A stretch of 64,000 nt of DNA. It comes from Merzomyia westermanni. Lineage: Eukaryota; Arthropoda; Insecta; Diptera; Tephritidae. The notes beneath the pieces were generated by a model, which was not told the origin of the DNA, searched no databases, and saw nothing but the letters and a program-made list of their open reading frames with translations. Position 1 is the stretch's first letter. Each line of letters opens with the position of its first letter. The position numbers and the translations under genes were made by a program. The stretch is from the NCBI GenBank assembly GCA_949987695.1, contig OX465290.1, positions 148,260,633 through 148,324,632 of the forward strand, read 5' to 3'. Shown here one piece after another: positions 12,311 to 22,407 of this stretch.

Positions 12311-12706
12311 TCGCGCCCCCCTTGCACCGGTGCAACTATATCCCTTAGCTTCTTCATTTCGCTGATAAGTCTGTTGAACTGCGCACGGGCATCGATTGCT
12401 TGTCGATGCGGTACCGGAGCGTTATCGGGGTCCTCGCCTGCTGCTGAACGGTGGAGCAACGTATGGTGGAGCTTATGGCAAATACGGCAGGTCTCTGGCG
12501 ACTTGCAATGGCGCACGTTGTCGTGGTTTCGTGCTAAGCAATTTGGGCAGTATTTATGCTTTTCCACACACCGGATCCGCTCGCTGATGGTCATGTTCAA
12601 AAAGCGTGGACAAAGACGCAACGAGTGATAACGCTGACACAGCTGACACATGTGTAGAAGTGGGTTGCGGGGTGCTCGTATTGGTGACGGCAATTGGGGG
12701 GAACGC
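12304..12706 (-). CDS. BEL/Pao third ORF: Gag-type zinc-knuckle protein, predicted exon 2
   Basis: This ORF lies between pol and the 3' LTR, in the slot used by env in other elements, and encodes about 134 residues ending at 12304. It has a nucleocapsid-like cysteine/histidine module: CQLC with a downstream C, a second knuckle of form C-x2-C-x4-H-x5-C (CPNCLARNHDNVRHC), then a CRICHKLHHTLLH motif typical of BEL/Pao Gag. The module is clearly homologous to, but diverged from, the one at residues 50-113 of the pol ORF. The tail (AQFNRLISEMKKLRDIV) could form an amphipathic helix. The frame has no upstream ATG. It opens at a strong splice acceptor (ctctttctttacag on the minus strand, exon starting at 12706), and an ATG-bearing donor exon exists at 18454-18473. 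The stop codon lies in the LTR and the last codons overlap the polypurine tract. Likely role: RNA binding; this is inferred. Confidence 0.72.
12311..12323 (-). other. Polypurine tract of the BEL/Pao element
   Basis: On the minus strand a purine-rich run (aaggggggcgcga) directly abuts the 3' LTR. This is the expected primer site for plus-strand DNA synthesis. It is also translated as the final codons of the third ORF. Confidence 0.8.
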
Positions 12707-12791
12707 CTGTAAAGAAAGAGGACTTTAGTATAAGGTTGACAAATACAATGAATATATGAGTAAGTGTGTGAGTGAGTGAGAGATGTAGTGT

Positions 12792-15700
12792 TTAGGGATT
12801 AGGCAAATCTGGAGAAATGGGAAGGGGGCATAGCTTGACGATTGGTCGGGTGAAAAGACCATGTTGAGTCCTAACGTCCGCAACTCGGACGCGGTTATCG
12901 GATCCGTAGTGAACCTTCACTATGCGACCCAAACGCCATTCCTGTGGAGGTAGTAGGTCATTTTTGATAACTACGAAGTCACCAACTGATAGATTTTCCT
13001 GTGGTTGTTTCCATTTGTATCGTTGATGTAGCTCCTTCAAGTATTCCTCTTTCCATCGCTGAGCGAATTGCTGATGAAGAATTTTAAGTTTTTCCCAACG
13101 ATTTTGGATTGAGAGATTGTCGAAATGTGGCTCAGGAAGGGTCAGTAATGGAGCACCTCGTAGGAAATGTCCGGGGGTTAGGGCTAGCAGGTCATCAGGG
13201 TTGTCAGATATAGGTGAAAGGGGTCTGGAGTTCAGGACTGCTTCAATGCGAGCCAGAAGTGTAGCAAGTTCTTCGTAGGTAAAATGATGACTGCCTACTG
13301 TGCGTTTAAAGTGCACTTTGAAGCTTTTTACTGCTGCTTCCCAGAGGCCACCCATGTGAGGAGCATTGGGGGGTAAGAATTGCCACTCGAAGCCGTGTAG
13401 GGAGTATTTTGCTTGAAGATCTTTTGAAGCCTCTTTGATGAAACGGTCGAAGTCCTTTTGTAGTGTTCGCTGTGCTCCGACAAAATTTTTCCCATTATCC
13501 GAATATATCCGTTTTGGTAGCCCCCGTCGTCCAACAAAACGGGCGAAGGCTGCTTGAAAGGCTTTACTCGATAGGTCGGAACAAGGCTCTAGATGAATTG
13601 CTTTGGTCGAAAAGCATACGAAAACGCAGACATAGCCTTTTACCAATGACGCTCTCCGGAGAGGTGATGATTTAAGGTCAAAGGGGCCTGCGAAGTCCAA
13701 CCCGGTAAAGGTGAAGGGGAGGGAGAAGTTTGACCGTTCTGGTGGTAAAGCTGCCATGATTTGAGATTGGGTAGTCTTCTTGAAAATGGTGCACGTTTTA
13801 CAGCTGCGAATACAAAATTTAATTTTTGATTTTAGTCGAGGTATGAAATACTCCTGCCTAACCGTCCTGACCATGAGTTGATGTTCTGCATGCATTAATA
13901 GATTGTGTATGAATTGAAGATAAAGGTAGCAGAGTCGCGAATTCTCGGGGACTATAACCGGATGTTTTTCGTTGTATGACAGATCCGAATTGGCTAAGCG
14001 ACCATTTACTCTAAGAATTTCATTTTTATCGAGAAAGGGGTTCAATGGCAAAAGTGTGCTCTTTCTGGAGATCGGTTCCTTGTTGGAGAGTTTAACGTAC
14101 TCACTAGGGTAATATCTTTCCTGTGTGAGTTTGATCAGTCGTGCTTTCACAAATTGAATTTCCACTTGAGTGATAGCAACGGATTGATAATTTGTTGGCT
14201 GAATGGACTGTATAGGTTTGGTTCTGTGAATAAAACGGAACAGGTAGGCTATCACTCTAAGAGCTTTCGGCCAAGCTGAAAAGCGGTCTAAGATATCTAC
14301 TTTATTTTCCAGCGTATGTAGAGCAACGACTTTCCTCTCCTCTGGCGGCGTAATATTTTTACGAGCCGATATAGGCCATTGGTCAGGAGGTTTGAGTAGC
14401 CACTCTGGGCCTGACCACCATAGTCGTTGTTCAATTAAATCCTGAGGCCTACATCCACGGGTTCCGAGATCAGCTGGGTTGCATTGAGTGGGTACATGGC
14501 GCCATTTGATGTTTCCTACATTTTGAATAATTTGTGATGTCCGATTGGCCACGTAAACTTTCCATGTGCATGGCGGTTTTTCAAGCCATGACAGAACTAT
14601 CGATGAATCAGACCATAAAAATATTTCGATTTCTCCTAGGGAAAGTTGACTGGTGAGATTCTTGATACATTTGGAGAGTAAAACTGCACCACACAGCTCT
14701 AAACGCGGCAGACTAACCGTTTGTAGTGGAGACACTTTGGTTTTAGCGAAGAGTAGATGGGAGGAGACTTTGCTGGGTGATTGAGAACGAAGATAGATGG
14801 CGGCACAGTACGCTTTTTCTGAAGAATCACAAAATCCGTGCACCTGTATTTTGTTGTTGGGGGAAAACTCAGTCCATCTTGGTATTCGGGTCCGTTCTAT
14901 AAAGGGGAGGTCGGATACAAACTGCTGCCATTTTTGCAGTGAGTGCGGCTTAACACATTCATCCCACTCAGTGCCCTCTATCCAAATCTGTTGCAATAAT
15001 ATTTTGGCTTGAATAAGTATAGGCGCTAGCCATCCTGCGGGGTCAAAAAGTTTCGAAACCGAGGATAAAATTTGCCTTTTTGTGGCACTGACCGATGATT
15101 GTATTGGCTCGATTGTGTAGGAGAAAGAATCGTTAAGCGCATTCCATCGAATTCCAAGAGTTTTGGTCGAACTTGAACAATCGAATTTTAGAAAGTCTGA
15201 ATCCAGCAAGTCTTCGCTTAGGATTTCATTAAGAAGTTCGGGATGGTTTGCGGTTATCTTTTTGAGTGGAAAGCCGGCGGACTTTAAACATTGGATGGTT
15301 TGGGATTGAGCTTGAATGCAAGAGGGAATGTCATGTCCGCCTGATAGAATATCGTCAACGTACGTTTCTTTAGTCAAAATTCGATGAGCGAGAGGGTGAG
15401 TACTTTTGGAGTCATATGCGAGTTGATGTAATGTACGTATGGCAAGGTACGGCGCGCAGTTTACTCCAAATGTAACCGTCTTGAGTGCATAATCGGCGAG
15501 TTTTGCATCCTGACTTTTTCGAAACATAATCCGCTGATGTTGATGATCGTCTTCATGTAACAGTATCTGGCGGTACATCTTCTGTATGTCACCGTTGAAT
15601 ACATATTTATATAAACGCCAGTTGATGATGACAAACATAAGGTCGGCTTGTAGAGTGGGACCGATATGAAGAATATCGTTTAAAGATGTGCCGGAGGCGG

Positions 15701-17237
15701 TAGACTTAGAAGCATTAAAAACCACCCGAACTTTAGTGGATGCACTATCAGGTTTAACCACCGAATGATGGGGAAGATAATAAGAAAAATATTTTCCGTT
15801 TTCATGGATTTCGTCGGGATTGGTCGGTTTCATATGTTCTAGAGAGAGATATTCTTCTAGTACACGAGTGTATTCGTCCTTAAGTTCTGGGGTTTTTTGG
15901 AGCATATGTTCCATCCGAATTGCTTGCTTCAAGGCTTGTGATCGAGATGGACCCAGGGAGAGTTGGGAGGGAAAATCAGACTTAAAGGGCAACCGCACAA
16001 CGTACCGTCCATCATCTCGTCGGATAGTAGTGTTTTCATAAAATGATTCACAAACGATGTCGTCATCTGATGGTGGATGGGCTTCTTGCACTTCTTCTAA
16101 TTCCCAGAAACGCTTAAGCTGTGAGTTTAGGCTATCGTCGGCTGTTTCGGTGGCATAGGTATGAAAAGTGGAGCATGGTGTTGAAATGACTGGTCCACTC
16201 AGGTACCAACCGAATATTGTATTTTGCGCCATAAGACTTCCCATAACTTTATGTTTGATTCCTTGTAGTAAGATTTGTGGTATCAAATCAGACCCAATGA
16301 CGAGATCAATTTGACCAGGGGTGTAGAAATAGGGATCGGCGAGATCTAGGTCTTTAATTTCACAGAGGTTCGGTTTAGGTATTTGGAACGTGGGGAGAAA
16401 ACTAGTTAGTTGTTTGAGAACAATCGCGTGGGTGTTGATGCGAGTGTTATATCGCTTGGATATAAGCGTGAGTTGGCAAACCCGGTTTGCATTTTCGACG
16501 ACTTTGCCGCCCATTCCGGTCACTGCGAAGTTTTCCTTGTATGTCGGTAGTTGGAGAAGCTGTTGAACCTTTTGGGAGATAAAAGTTTTTTGGGAGCCTT
16601 GATCGATTAACGCTCGCAGCAGATAAAGAGAACCCATGTGTTCGATGTGAACTTGGGCGGTTGGTAAGAGGGTGGTTCCCCTGTTACCGGAGAAATTTGC
16701 CTGGATTTGTTGATTGCTACCGGGAAAATTGTTCGAGGAGGGTGGAGAGTTTTCAACATTGCCTTCGGTTATATCGAAGATAGGATGTCTAGGTTGCAGG
16801 TCGGATTCGGTGTGCAACAACGTGGTTGCGTTTTTGGAGGGAGTGGTGGAGTAAGTTCTAGCTGGTGCCTTTGATACGGCCCTGGAGTTTGCTTGTGGAT
16901 GTAGCATGGTGTGGTGGTTTTTCCTACAGTGTAGATATCGATATAAACTTGAGCAATTGGGGAGAGTGTGATTGTAGGCGAGACAGTTGCTGCAGTAGCG
17001 GTTTCGCTCTACAAACTTAGTGCGTTCAGAGACACTAAGCTTTTGAAAATCAGGGCAGGATTTCAATGGATGATTTAGGTTGCATACATTGCATTTTACT
17101 GCGGGATTGATGTTATTGGAATGATAAGTTTGTACTTTGGGAGTGGATTTGGGTGTAACCGGAGTGCGCGGTTTGGCGCCTTTGTATCCCTGCAGACGTT
17201 CGACTACCTCATATCGACTGGTTAGGAACTGGTTCAT
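12792..17237 (-). CDS. pol: BEL/Pao polyprotein: zinc knuckles, protease, RT, RNase H, integrase
   Basis: 1481 residues without interruption. Residues 1-18 resemble the linker that follows the capsid region in BEL/Pao Gag. Zinc knuckles lie at about 50-113 (CNVC, then CSNCLAYNHTLPNC, then HHTMLH). Next is the aspartic protease with D212 in IDQGSQ. The reverse transcriptase has D550 and YVDD at 626-629. RNase H has candidate D804, E847, D877 and D923. Integrase has a zinc-binding HNLLMHAEH...CKTC region at 1111-1149 and D1181, D1247, E1300. A C-terminal SH3-like tail has GDFVVIKND. All key residues are present, so the enzymes look functional. Together they would copy the RNA and insert the cDNA. 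The ORF opens only four codons before the ATG at 17237, after a TAA. The usual upstream capsid domain of about 300 residues is absent, and how pol is reached on the mRNA is unclear. Confidence 0.95.
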   Translation of the reverse strand: MNQFLTSRYEVVERLQGYKGAKPRTPVTPKSTPKVQTYHSNNINPAVKCNVCNLNHPLKSCPDFQKLSVSERTKFVERNRYCSNCLAYNHTLPNCSSLYRYLHCRKNHHTMLHPQANSRAVSKAPARTYSTTPSKNATTLLHTESDLQPRHPIFDITEGNVENSPPSSNNFPGSNQQIQANFSGNRGTTLLPTAQVHIEHMGSLYLLRALIDQGSQKTFISQKVQQLLQLPTYKENFAVTGMGGKVVENANRVCQLTLISKRYNTRINTHAIVLKQLTSFLPTFQIPKPNLCEIKDLDLADPYFYTPGQIDLVIGSDLIPQILLQGIKHKVMGSLMAQNTIFGWYLSGPVISTPCSTFHTYATETADDSLNSQLKRFWELEEVQEAHPPSDDDIVCESFYENTTIRRDDGRYVVRLPFKSDFPSQLSLGPSRSQALKQAIRMEHMLQKTPELKDEYTRVLEEYLSLEHMKPTNPDEIHENGKYFSYYLPHHSVVKPDSASTKVRVVFNASKSTASGTSLNDILHIGPTLQADLMFVIINWRLYKYVFNGDIQKMYRQILLHEDDHQHQRIMFRKSQDAKLADYALKTVTFGVNCAPYLAIRTLHQLAYDSKSTHPLAHRILTKETYVDDILSGGHDIPSCIQAQSQTIQCLKSAGFPLKKITANHPELLNEILSEDLLDSDFLKFDCSSSTKTLGIRWNALNDSFSYTIEPIQSSVSATKRQILSSVSKLFDPAGWLAPILIQAKILLQQIWIEGTEWDECVKPHSLQKWQQFVSDLPFIERTRIPRWTEFSPNNKIQVHGFCDSSEKAYCAAIYLRSQSPSKVSSHLLFAKTKVSPLQTVSLPRLELCGAVLLSKCIKNLTSQLSLGEIEIFLWSDSSIVLSWLEKPPCTWKVYVANRTSQIIQNVGNIKWRHVPTQCNPADLGTRGCRPQDLIEQRLWWSGPEWLLKPPDQWPISARKNITPPEERKVVALHTLENKVDILDRFSAWPKALRVIAYLFRFIHRTKPIQSIQPTNYQSVAITQVEIQFVKARLIKLTQERYYPSEYVKLSNKEPISRKSTLLPLNPFLDKNEILRVNGRLANSDLSYNEKHPVIVPENSRLCYLYLQFIHNLLMHAEHQLMVRTVRQEYFIPRLKSKIKFCIRSCKTCTIFKKTTQSQIMAALPPERSNFSLPFTFTGLDFAGPFDLKSSPLRRASLVKGYVCVFVCFSTKAIHLEPCSDLSSKAFQAAFARFVGRRGLPKRIYSDNGKNFVGAQRTLQKDFDRFIKEASKDLQAKYSLHGFEWQFLPPNAPHMGGLWEAAVKSFKVHFKRTVGSHHFTYEELATLLARIEAVLNSRPLSPISDNPDDLLALTPGHFLRGAPLLTLPEPHFDNLSIQNRWEKLKILHQQFAQRWKEEYLKELHQRYKWKQPQENLSVGDFVVIKNDLLPPQEWRLGRIVKVHYGSDNRVRVADVRTQHGLFTRPIVKLCPLPISPDLPNP

Positions 17238-18944
17238 TGGTACAAAGCTTTATTATATTGTTCGAATCGAAGATAAATTTGGACATGATTGCTGTTGAGA
17301 GAGCCATGTTGTAGAGACTTCGGGAAACCGATATGGGCGTTTGATATTAAAGTCGGTAATATCTCTGATATACCACGTAAAGGTGTAGAAAACTCTAGCT
17401 TAATTAACAAGTATACACGTTTTAAGTTTTACGTGAAAGTTCTACGGCGAATGCTCCTACGTACGTTTTGTCTTCTTGAACTGCAGCTTAATATGTGCAC
17501 AACAATATGTGTTGACGCCGGCAGCGTGTTACACTTAACCCAACCCGCACAAAATATTACAAACTGGTCAGATGGGGTAAATTAATTATAATATTTATAT
17601 AGTGTTTGTATGTGCGCGCGGTACTGCGATAGAGGTTGGGTGATAATTGTTGCGCGATCGAATCGCTGGTAGAAAAAATATATCGCCTTTAAAATTTCTT
17701 TGAAAATTATATTTTATGATATGGAGATGCCTTGCAGGGACGTTAGAGAGTGTGAAGGGACTTAAACTTCTAAGTTGAGAGAGAGATATAAAATTTTGAA
17801 CTTGATGAGATGAAAAGGTAATAAGTACAAAAACAGCACATTAGGCAATCTCAATAAATTTCTTGAAAATAAATGTAAAGCGCCTTTAGAATATTATTTT
17901 TTGCTATTTTTATCGAATATTTATCTTAATATTCATAAATGGTTGAATTTTGAACGCCATGTAGGACTGAATCAAAATAGTGTGTTGGGTTATTGAGGTT
18001 GGTTCGTATGAACAAGTGCCTAACTGCAAATGTTTTGGTTGAAAAATAACAGCAAGGGAGGGTAGATATATGTAAAATGTATGTATGCGAGTATGTGTAT
18101 ACGCGAACATATACCGATTTTTATGCTGCTTGATCGGCAAACTATCATCAAAAATGTCAATGTTCACTTGTTGAATTCGATATTTTATGTAGATGTTTGT
18201 ACATATAATATAATGAAAAGGGACTGAGACGGGATTTATTTATGTACTTTTATGCAGGAGAGGGTATTTAGCGCTACAATAAGACGCAAATCTAACCTCA
18301 AAATTGTATGTATGTGTGGCGGGTAGCGCCGGTAGATTCTAGCACTTTCCAACAAGTACTTTCAATTGTTGGCATACATACATATATAAATGCCGGTCTC
18401 GGGTAACGGTATTTGTGCCGTTCAAATATAAAATTGTCAATTTGATGACTCACCTGGACATGATTTTTACCATGAAATAGGATATATGTGATTCCCTCGT
18501 TGCGCCAGGAATCTTGATGGCGATAAGTTTTAAATATTTTCTGTCCCTCGTTGGGCAGCAGGCACAAAATCTTTGCAAATAAAAATGTTGCACTATAATG
18601 CACTGGGGACTTAGTTTTATTTAGTTAATTGTTTTATAACTTTTTTAATGTTTCTTTACTTTTAGTCCGCTTCAAATTTTCGTCTCTATTTTTTGCACGT
18701 AATATAATTACATTTCATTCTGACTTTAGCTTTAATTTTTTCACTTATTTATTTGCACTTATTTTTTTCCTCTTTGTATGCTGGTGATGCTGCCGTTGCT
18801 GTTGCTGTCCAAAAACGAAAAAGAACAAGCGGTGGTGTGTTCAGCTAATGCACAGCTAACGCGAATCTAAGGCCAGTGTTGTTGACGTGTAGTTCTTTAG
18901 GGAAATTTTAGGGAATAATTGCGTTGCCAATTTGCTGATTCAAA
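17238..18944 (-). other. Long BEL/Pao leader without a recognisable gag
   Basis: About 1.7 kb between the primer-binding site and pol. Minus-strand frames here are short (85 and 101 codons are the longest), lack Gag-like motifs and are AT-rich. A strong splice donor (AG/GTGAGT) lies at 18454/18453. The region would be 5' untranslated leader in full-length RNA and mostly intron in the predicted spliced RNA. Confidence 0.7.
18454..18473 (-). CDS. Predicted start exon of the spliced BEL/Pao third ORF
   Basis: Reading the minus strand, an ATG at 18473-18471 is followed in frame by a second ATG at 18461-18459, then two codons' worth of sequence ending in AG directly before GTGAGT, a near-perfect 5' splice site. 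Joining this AG to the acceptor at 12706 completes an AGG codon. The result is in frame with the zinc-knuckle ORF, and it gives that otherwise ATG-less ORF a start. The second ATG has A at -3. Donor, acceptor and phase are seen in the sequence; use of the splice is inference. The total product would be about 140 residues. Confidence 0.55.
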
Positions 18945-18962
18945 TTTGGCTCGCAAGGACCA
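18945..18962 (-). other. Primer-binding site of the BEL/Pao element
   Basis: One base inside the 5' LTR the minus strand reads TGGTCCTTGCGAGCC. It starts with the TGG that pairs with the CCA end of a tRNA primer. I could not identify the tRNA with certainty. Confidence 0.7.
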
Positions 18963-19371
18963 ATGTTAAATCCCGATGGGATTTTGATGTTGGAGAAAGG
19001 GAGAGAGGCTTGATAACTCACGTGATTGGGTATCTCAAGTTTTCGAAGAGAAAATGTAGAAAGATGTTTTCTAATTCAATATTAACACTGTTTATTCAAA
19101 ACTAGTTCAAACGTTAATTTTCAGATTTCTGGCCTTAGTACTAAACAACGATTGTTTTCTTTAAATGCAAATTACAATAATTACTTATTTACCGAGATCA
19201 TTAAATGAATTCAAATTGTTTATGAAAGTTATGTTTAAACGAGAGAAAGAGATACTTATGCTGATGACTGCAACTGATGCTGGATACTTTGATTGTTGAT
19301 GCTGAAGATTGACTGCTTCACTCGCTGCCGAAGATAGAAAAAATAAGAGGACGATCAATAGCGCTCAGCGC

Positions 19372-19378
19372 TTATATA
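19372..19378 (-). promoter_or_regulatory. TATA box of the BEL/Pao LTR promoter
   Basis: The minus strand reads CCTATATAAG here. Transcription leftward would start about 30 bases on, near 19345, and run through the leader and pol. Confidence 0.65.
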
Positions 19379-19382
19379 GGCA

Positions 19383-19405
19383 ACACTGGAAGCCAGTTCC
19401 AGTGT
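19383..19405 (-). promoter_or_regulatory. Palindrome just upstream of the LTR TATA box
   Basis: acactggaa and ttccagtgt form a perfect 9 bp inverted repeat with a 5-base spacer (gccag), four bases upstream of the TATA box in the direction of transcription. It is a candidate binding site for a dimeric transcription factor. It is duplicated in the 3' LTR. Confidence 0.4.
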
Positions 19406-19557
19406 GCAGTAAATTTCCGTGGCTAATGCCATGAATGCAGTCATAAGCAAATGTAAAAATAAAAATGCAGGGTTGTAAGTGAGGTGCGTGGTGAACTTAA
19501 GTACGTGGATGTCACTTAAGTGCCACAGTGATTTAAGTGACGAAGATCACTTAAACA

Positions 19558-19562
19558 CAAAG
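19558..19562. repeat. Target-site duplication, right copy (CAAAG)
   Basis: Matches 11712-11716 and marks the right edge of the BEL/Pao insertion. Confidence 0.95.
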
Positions 19563-22407
19563 CTCTAAAAGCTTGAAGAACTGCGCAGTGAAGCTTTACT
19601 GACGTCTTTGATCAAAAGTAAAGAAAAATCATGTTTTTCTAATTTTTTACATTTTTTTTTACCAATTGAAGCCAAAAGTTATCATCAAGCTTTTATGCGC
19701 TTCTTGAGCTTTAAGCTTTTGGCTATAAATCACAGCAAAGAAACCCTTTTCTATGTATTTTGTGTTAATTTGCTTAGCTCCGTTTTCCTAGTTTGAAAGT
19801 ATTCATAAAAAATGTCAATTTAGTCCTTGTAAACTGAAAAACACACAAAGCGGGAATTTAAACAAAAATACTTTGTGTTAAAGATTTTCCGCTTCGTGCT
19901 AAAGATACTCCGCCTCTAGCTTTGCAACTTAGTAATACAACTTTAACAGTCTTTCAGTGTAGCTATAAAACGAGCTTATTAAATGTTCTAACGGGAGTTA
20001 AATGGTGCAATCGCTGCTATGGTTTATGACCACTTCGCCATGACTTAGATTCTAAAAATGTGCAACATTTCATAAGAGCAGTGTAACATGTAACGGTACG
20101 CCACAGTTTCCAAGTTTATATAATTTGCTGTAGCGGTATGTTTACGAGAATGTCAAGTGTAAAACGAGAAACTAGAATGTAAGCTTGGAAACAGATACTA
20201 AAGAGATAATAAAATCCCGAAAGACAACAAGTAATAAAAATAAAAGAGGTTAATAAAAGAGGTGAATGAATACTGCCAAGATTTTGGGCAGCCAATTGGG
20301 ACAAATACTCAAGCTAATTGCTAAAAGTGATAAAGCTTTTAAAGTTAGATTAAGTTATGAGATTTTAATTGGAATAAAAATTGTTGAGCACTTAGCATAA
20401 GCAATGAGCTGTGAGGTGATGTTTGACCTGAAAAACAAATTCCAAAAAAAATTCTGAGATATATGCTTCATAGAGTATAAACTTTACAGCTTACCTGAGC
20501 TGCTGTACTCGACGCCATTAGCAATACAGCATTCAATATTTAGAATGTTTTGGAAGTTTGCAAGTTATAAACTTTTTATTAAGAGCTTTAGAGCTTTTAA
20601 AGAAAATCGTTTGCATGTTTAATATTTGAAAGCTGTAAGAGCTTTCAAAGAAGAGTTCTTGATATTTTTAAGAAATTTGTTTGCATCTTACATGTTTTGC
20701 AAGGTTTGTATTGATATTTGGGCAATTTAGGGTTTTAGAAAATCTAAAATAAACTCCGACGGGCGTGATCACAAGCATAAGCTTTAAAGCTTCCATTGAG
20801 TTGCCTTTTTCGGCAACATAACTATTAAAGCCTTAGCATTTCGACTGTTCCAGCTATAAAAGTTAAGAAGCAGTATGGCTTCTCTAACTCGAAGAGCTTT
20901 AGAAAAAGCTTTTGCTATTTTGATAAAATTTTATATTTAAAAGCTCTATGAGCTCTGCATTGCTCTCTCAGGCAATTTAAAATTATGTAAGAACTCAAAA
21001 ACTTTTGAGAGATAAGCTCAAGAATATAAGCTACAGAGCTCTTACTCGACGTCATTGGCCCAGCAGCTTTCAAAATTTCGACTATTTCGGATATAAAAAT
21101 TAAAAGCAGAATGAAATATGTACGCTTTTTTCATATTCTATATTTAAAGCCTTTAAAAGCTCTGTAATGATATTCCGATAATTCAGATTATATAAAAGGT
21201 AATAAAACTTCTGAGAAAGACTTTATTAGCTTTCGTTTGGGCTTTAAAGCACCTGTTTTTATTGTCTGCGTTAAAAATCCCACGAGCTTGTGATCAACGA
21301 AAAGCTTTCAATTGGTTTTATAGCGCCAATGGTTATGAATTGAAACGTTTTTTTTATTGCAGTCATTTCATGGATTCATAAATCTTTCATTTAATTTTTG
21401 GGGATCTTTGAATTAAATGTTTTGTGTAATATTTTTATGCATTTCACTCTAAAATATACTAAAGAATATAAAGCGATGTGCTGTCAATACTATTTATCTC
21501 TAGATAGCTTTTTAAAAAATAGCAAGCAAATCGTCCTGGAGTTGCTTAATGCGTATTATACTTCTAAGTAGTTTTCGGAATCAAGACTTTGTTATATTTT
21601 GTAGGCTTTATGTCGTAATGCATTTTTTTAAAATAAACATCAGAGCTTTCGAATCATGCTTTCAAGAGTCTTTTTAAAAATTTACTAATGTATCATAAAT
21701 AACCACACAATGTTAACTCGGCTAATATGCAGTTTTCGCTCCGAGCTTTTTCGCGAACTTCCGAGCTTTTTCAGAAAAAATAAAAGCTTTTGAAAATTTT
21801 TGGTTAAAAAAAGAACGTAGAAATAATTCAAAGGACTATTAAAAGAAACGTTAGCTCTACGTTAGTTAGAGATTTTTTTTATACATACCTACTTAATCTC
21901 AAAAGCTTAAAAAGCGTAAAGAAACTCTCAGTATTTAAATATTTTCTTCCTCCAGCTCTCGGCAACATCTTTTGCAGGTTAAGCAGTGGTTGAACTCTTG
22001 TGAGGTTTCTAAGCGCTAGCCTTGAGTTTGCCAAAAGCGCAACAACAATAATTAACGCCAAATTGAAAACAACGAGTAAAGTAAATAAAATTCGCTGAAG
22101 CGTATTGTACACAAAAGTGGCAAAAAAATTTTTTTTTTTGGAAGCTCATGTTTCAAACTCTGCACTGATTTTCCGTAAGCAAGATATTTAATTTCCGCTT
22201 TAACAAATAATAAAGTAAAGCCCAAATTTATTTTAGTAGGATGGATAAAGAATATGTGGAAATTACTGAGAAGAAGAAGATATCTCACTTCTCATTTATA
22301 GTTTGAATTATTAGTATTTTTTTTAAGTGTAAAGGATATTTTTAGCATTGGTATACTTTCTTAGCCGTCAAGCGATGTAGTCGTGAATCTTTTAGCTAGC
22401 TCTGTGT
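19563..22407. repeat. AAGCTTTT-rich block, right part
   Basis: This continues the composition left of the BEL/Pao element, with very frequent agctttt, aaagctt and gagctt words to about 22000 ('aaaagcttgaagaa', 'aagcttttatgcgc', 'gagctttagaaaaagctttt'). No ORF has recognisable content; the frames at 21879-22288 overlap and look random. Confidence 0.6.

Larger units (their letters stand above)
11717..19557 (-). mobile_element. Complete BEL/Pao LTR retrotransposon, 7841 bp
   Basis: Two 594 bp LTRs that I read as identical flank an interior with primer-binding site, polypurine tract, an intact pol ORF and a small third ORF, all on the minus strand. LTRs begin TGTT and end AACA, and a CAAAG target duplication brackets the element. 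Zinc knuckles, then protease, RT, RNase H and integrase in that order, with BEL-type motifs such as YVDDIL and the 'DQGSQ' protease box, identify the superfamily. Identical LTRs and an open pol mean very recent insertion. What is missing is the capsid-encoding part of gag: the interior between primer-binding site and pol has no Gag-like frame. Either this copy depends on helpers or the family has an unusual layout. Confidence 0.96.
18964..19557 (-). repeat. 5' LTR of the BEL/Pao element
   Basis: A 594 bp LTR, identical by eye to 11717-12310, with TGTT/AACA ends. It carries the promoter elements listed separately. Near its outer (U3) end it has a cluster of cacttaa/ttaagtg words in both orientations at about 19494-19557. 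Confidence 0.97.

Noticed and set aside
17238..17300. Acceptor for splicing directly into the pol frame
   Set aside because: The only AG in the right frame (aataaag/c) lacks a pyrimidine tract; the better acceptor (ctctcaacag) leads to an early stop.
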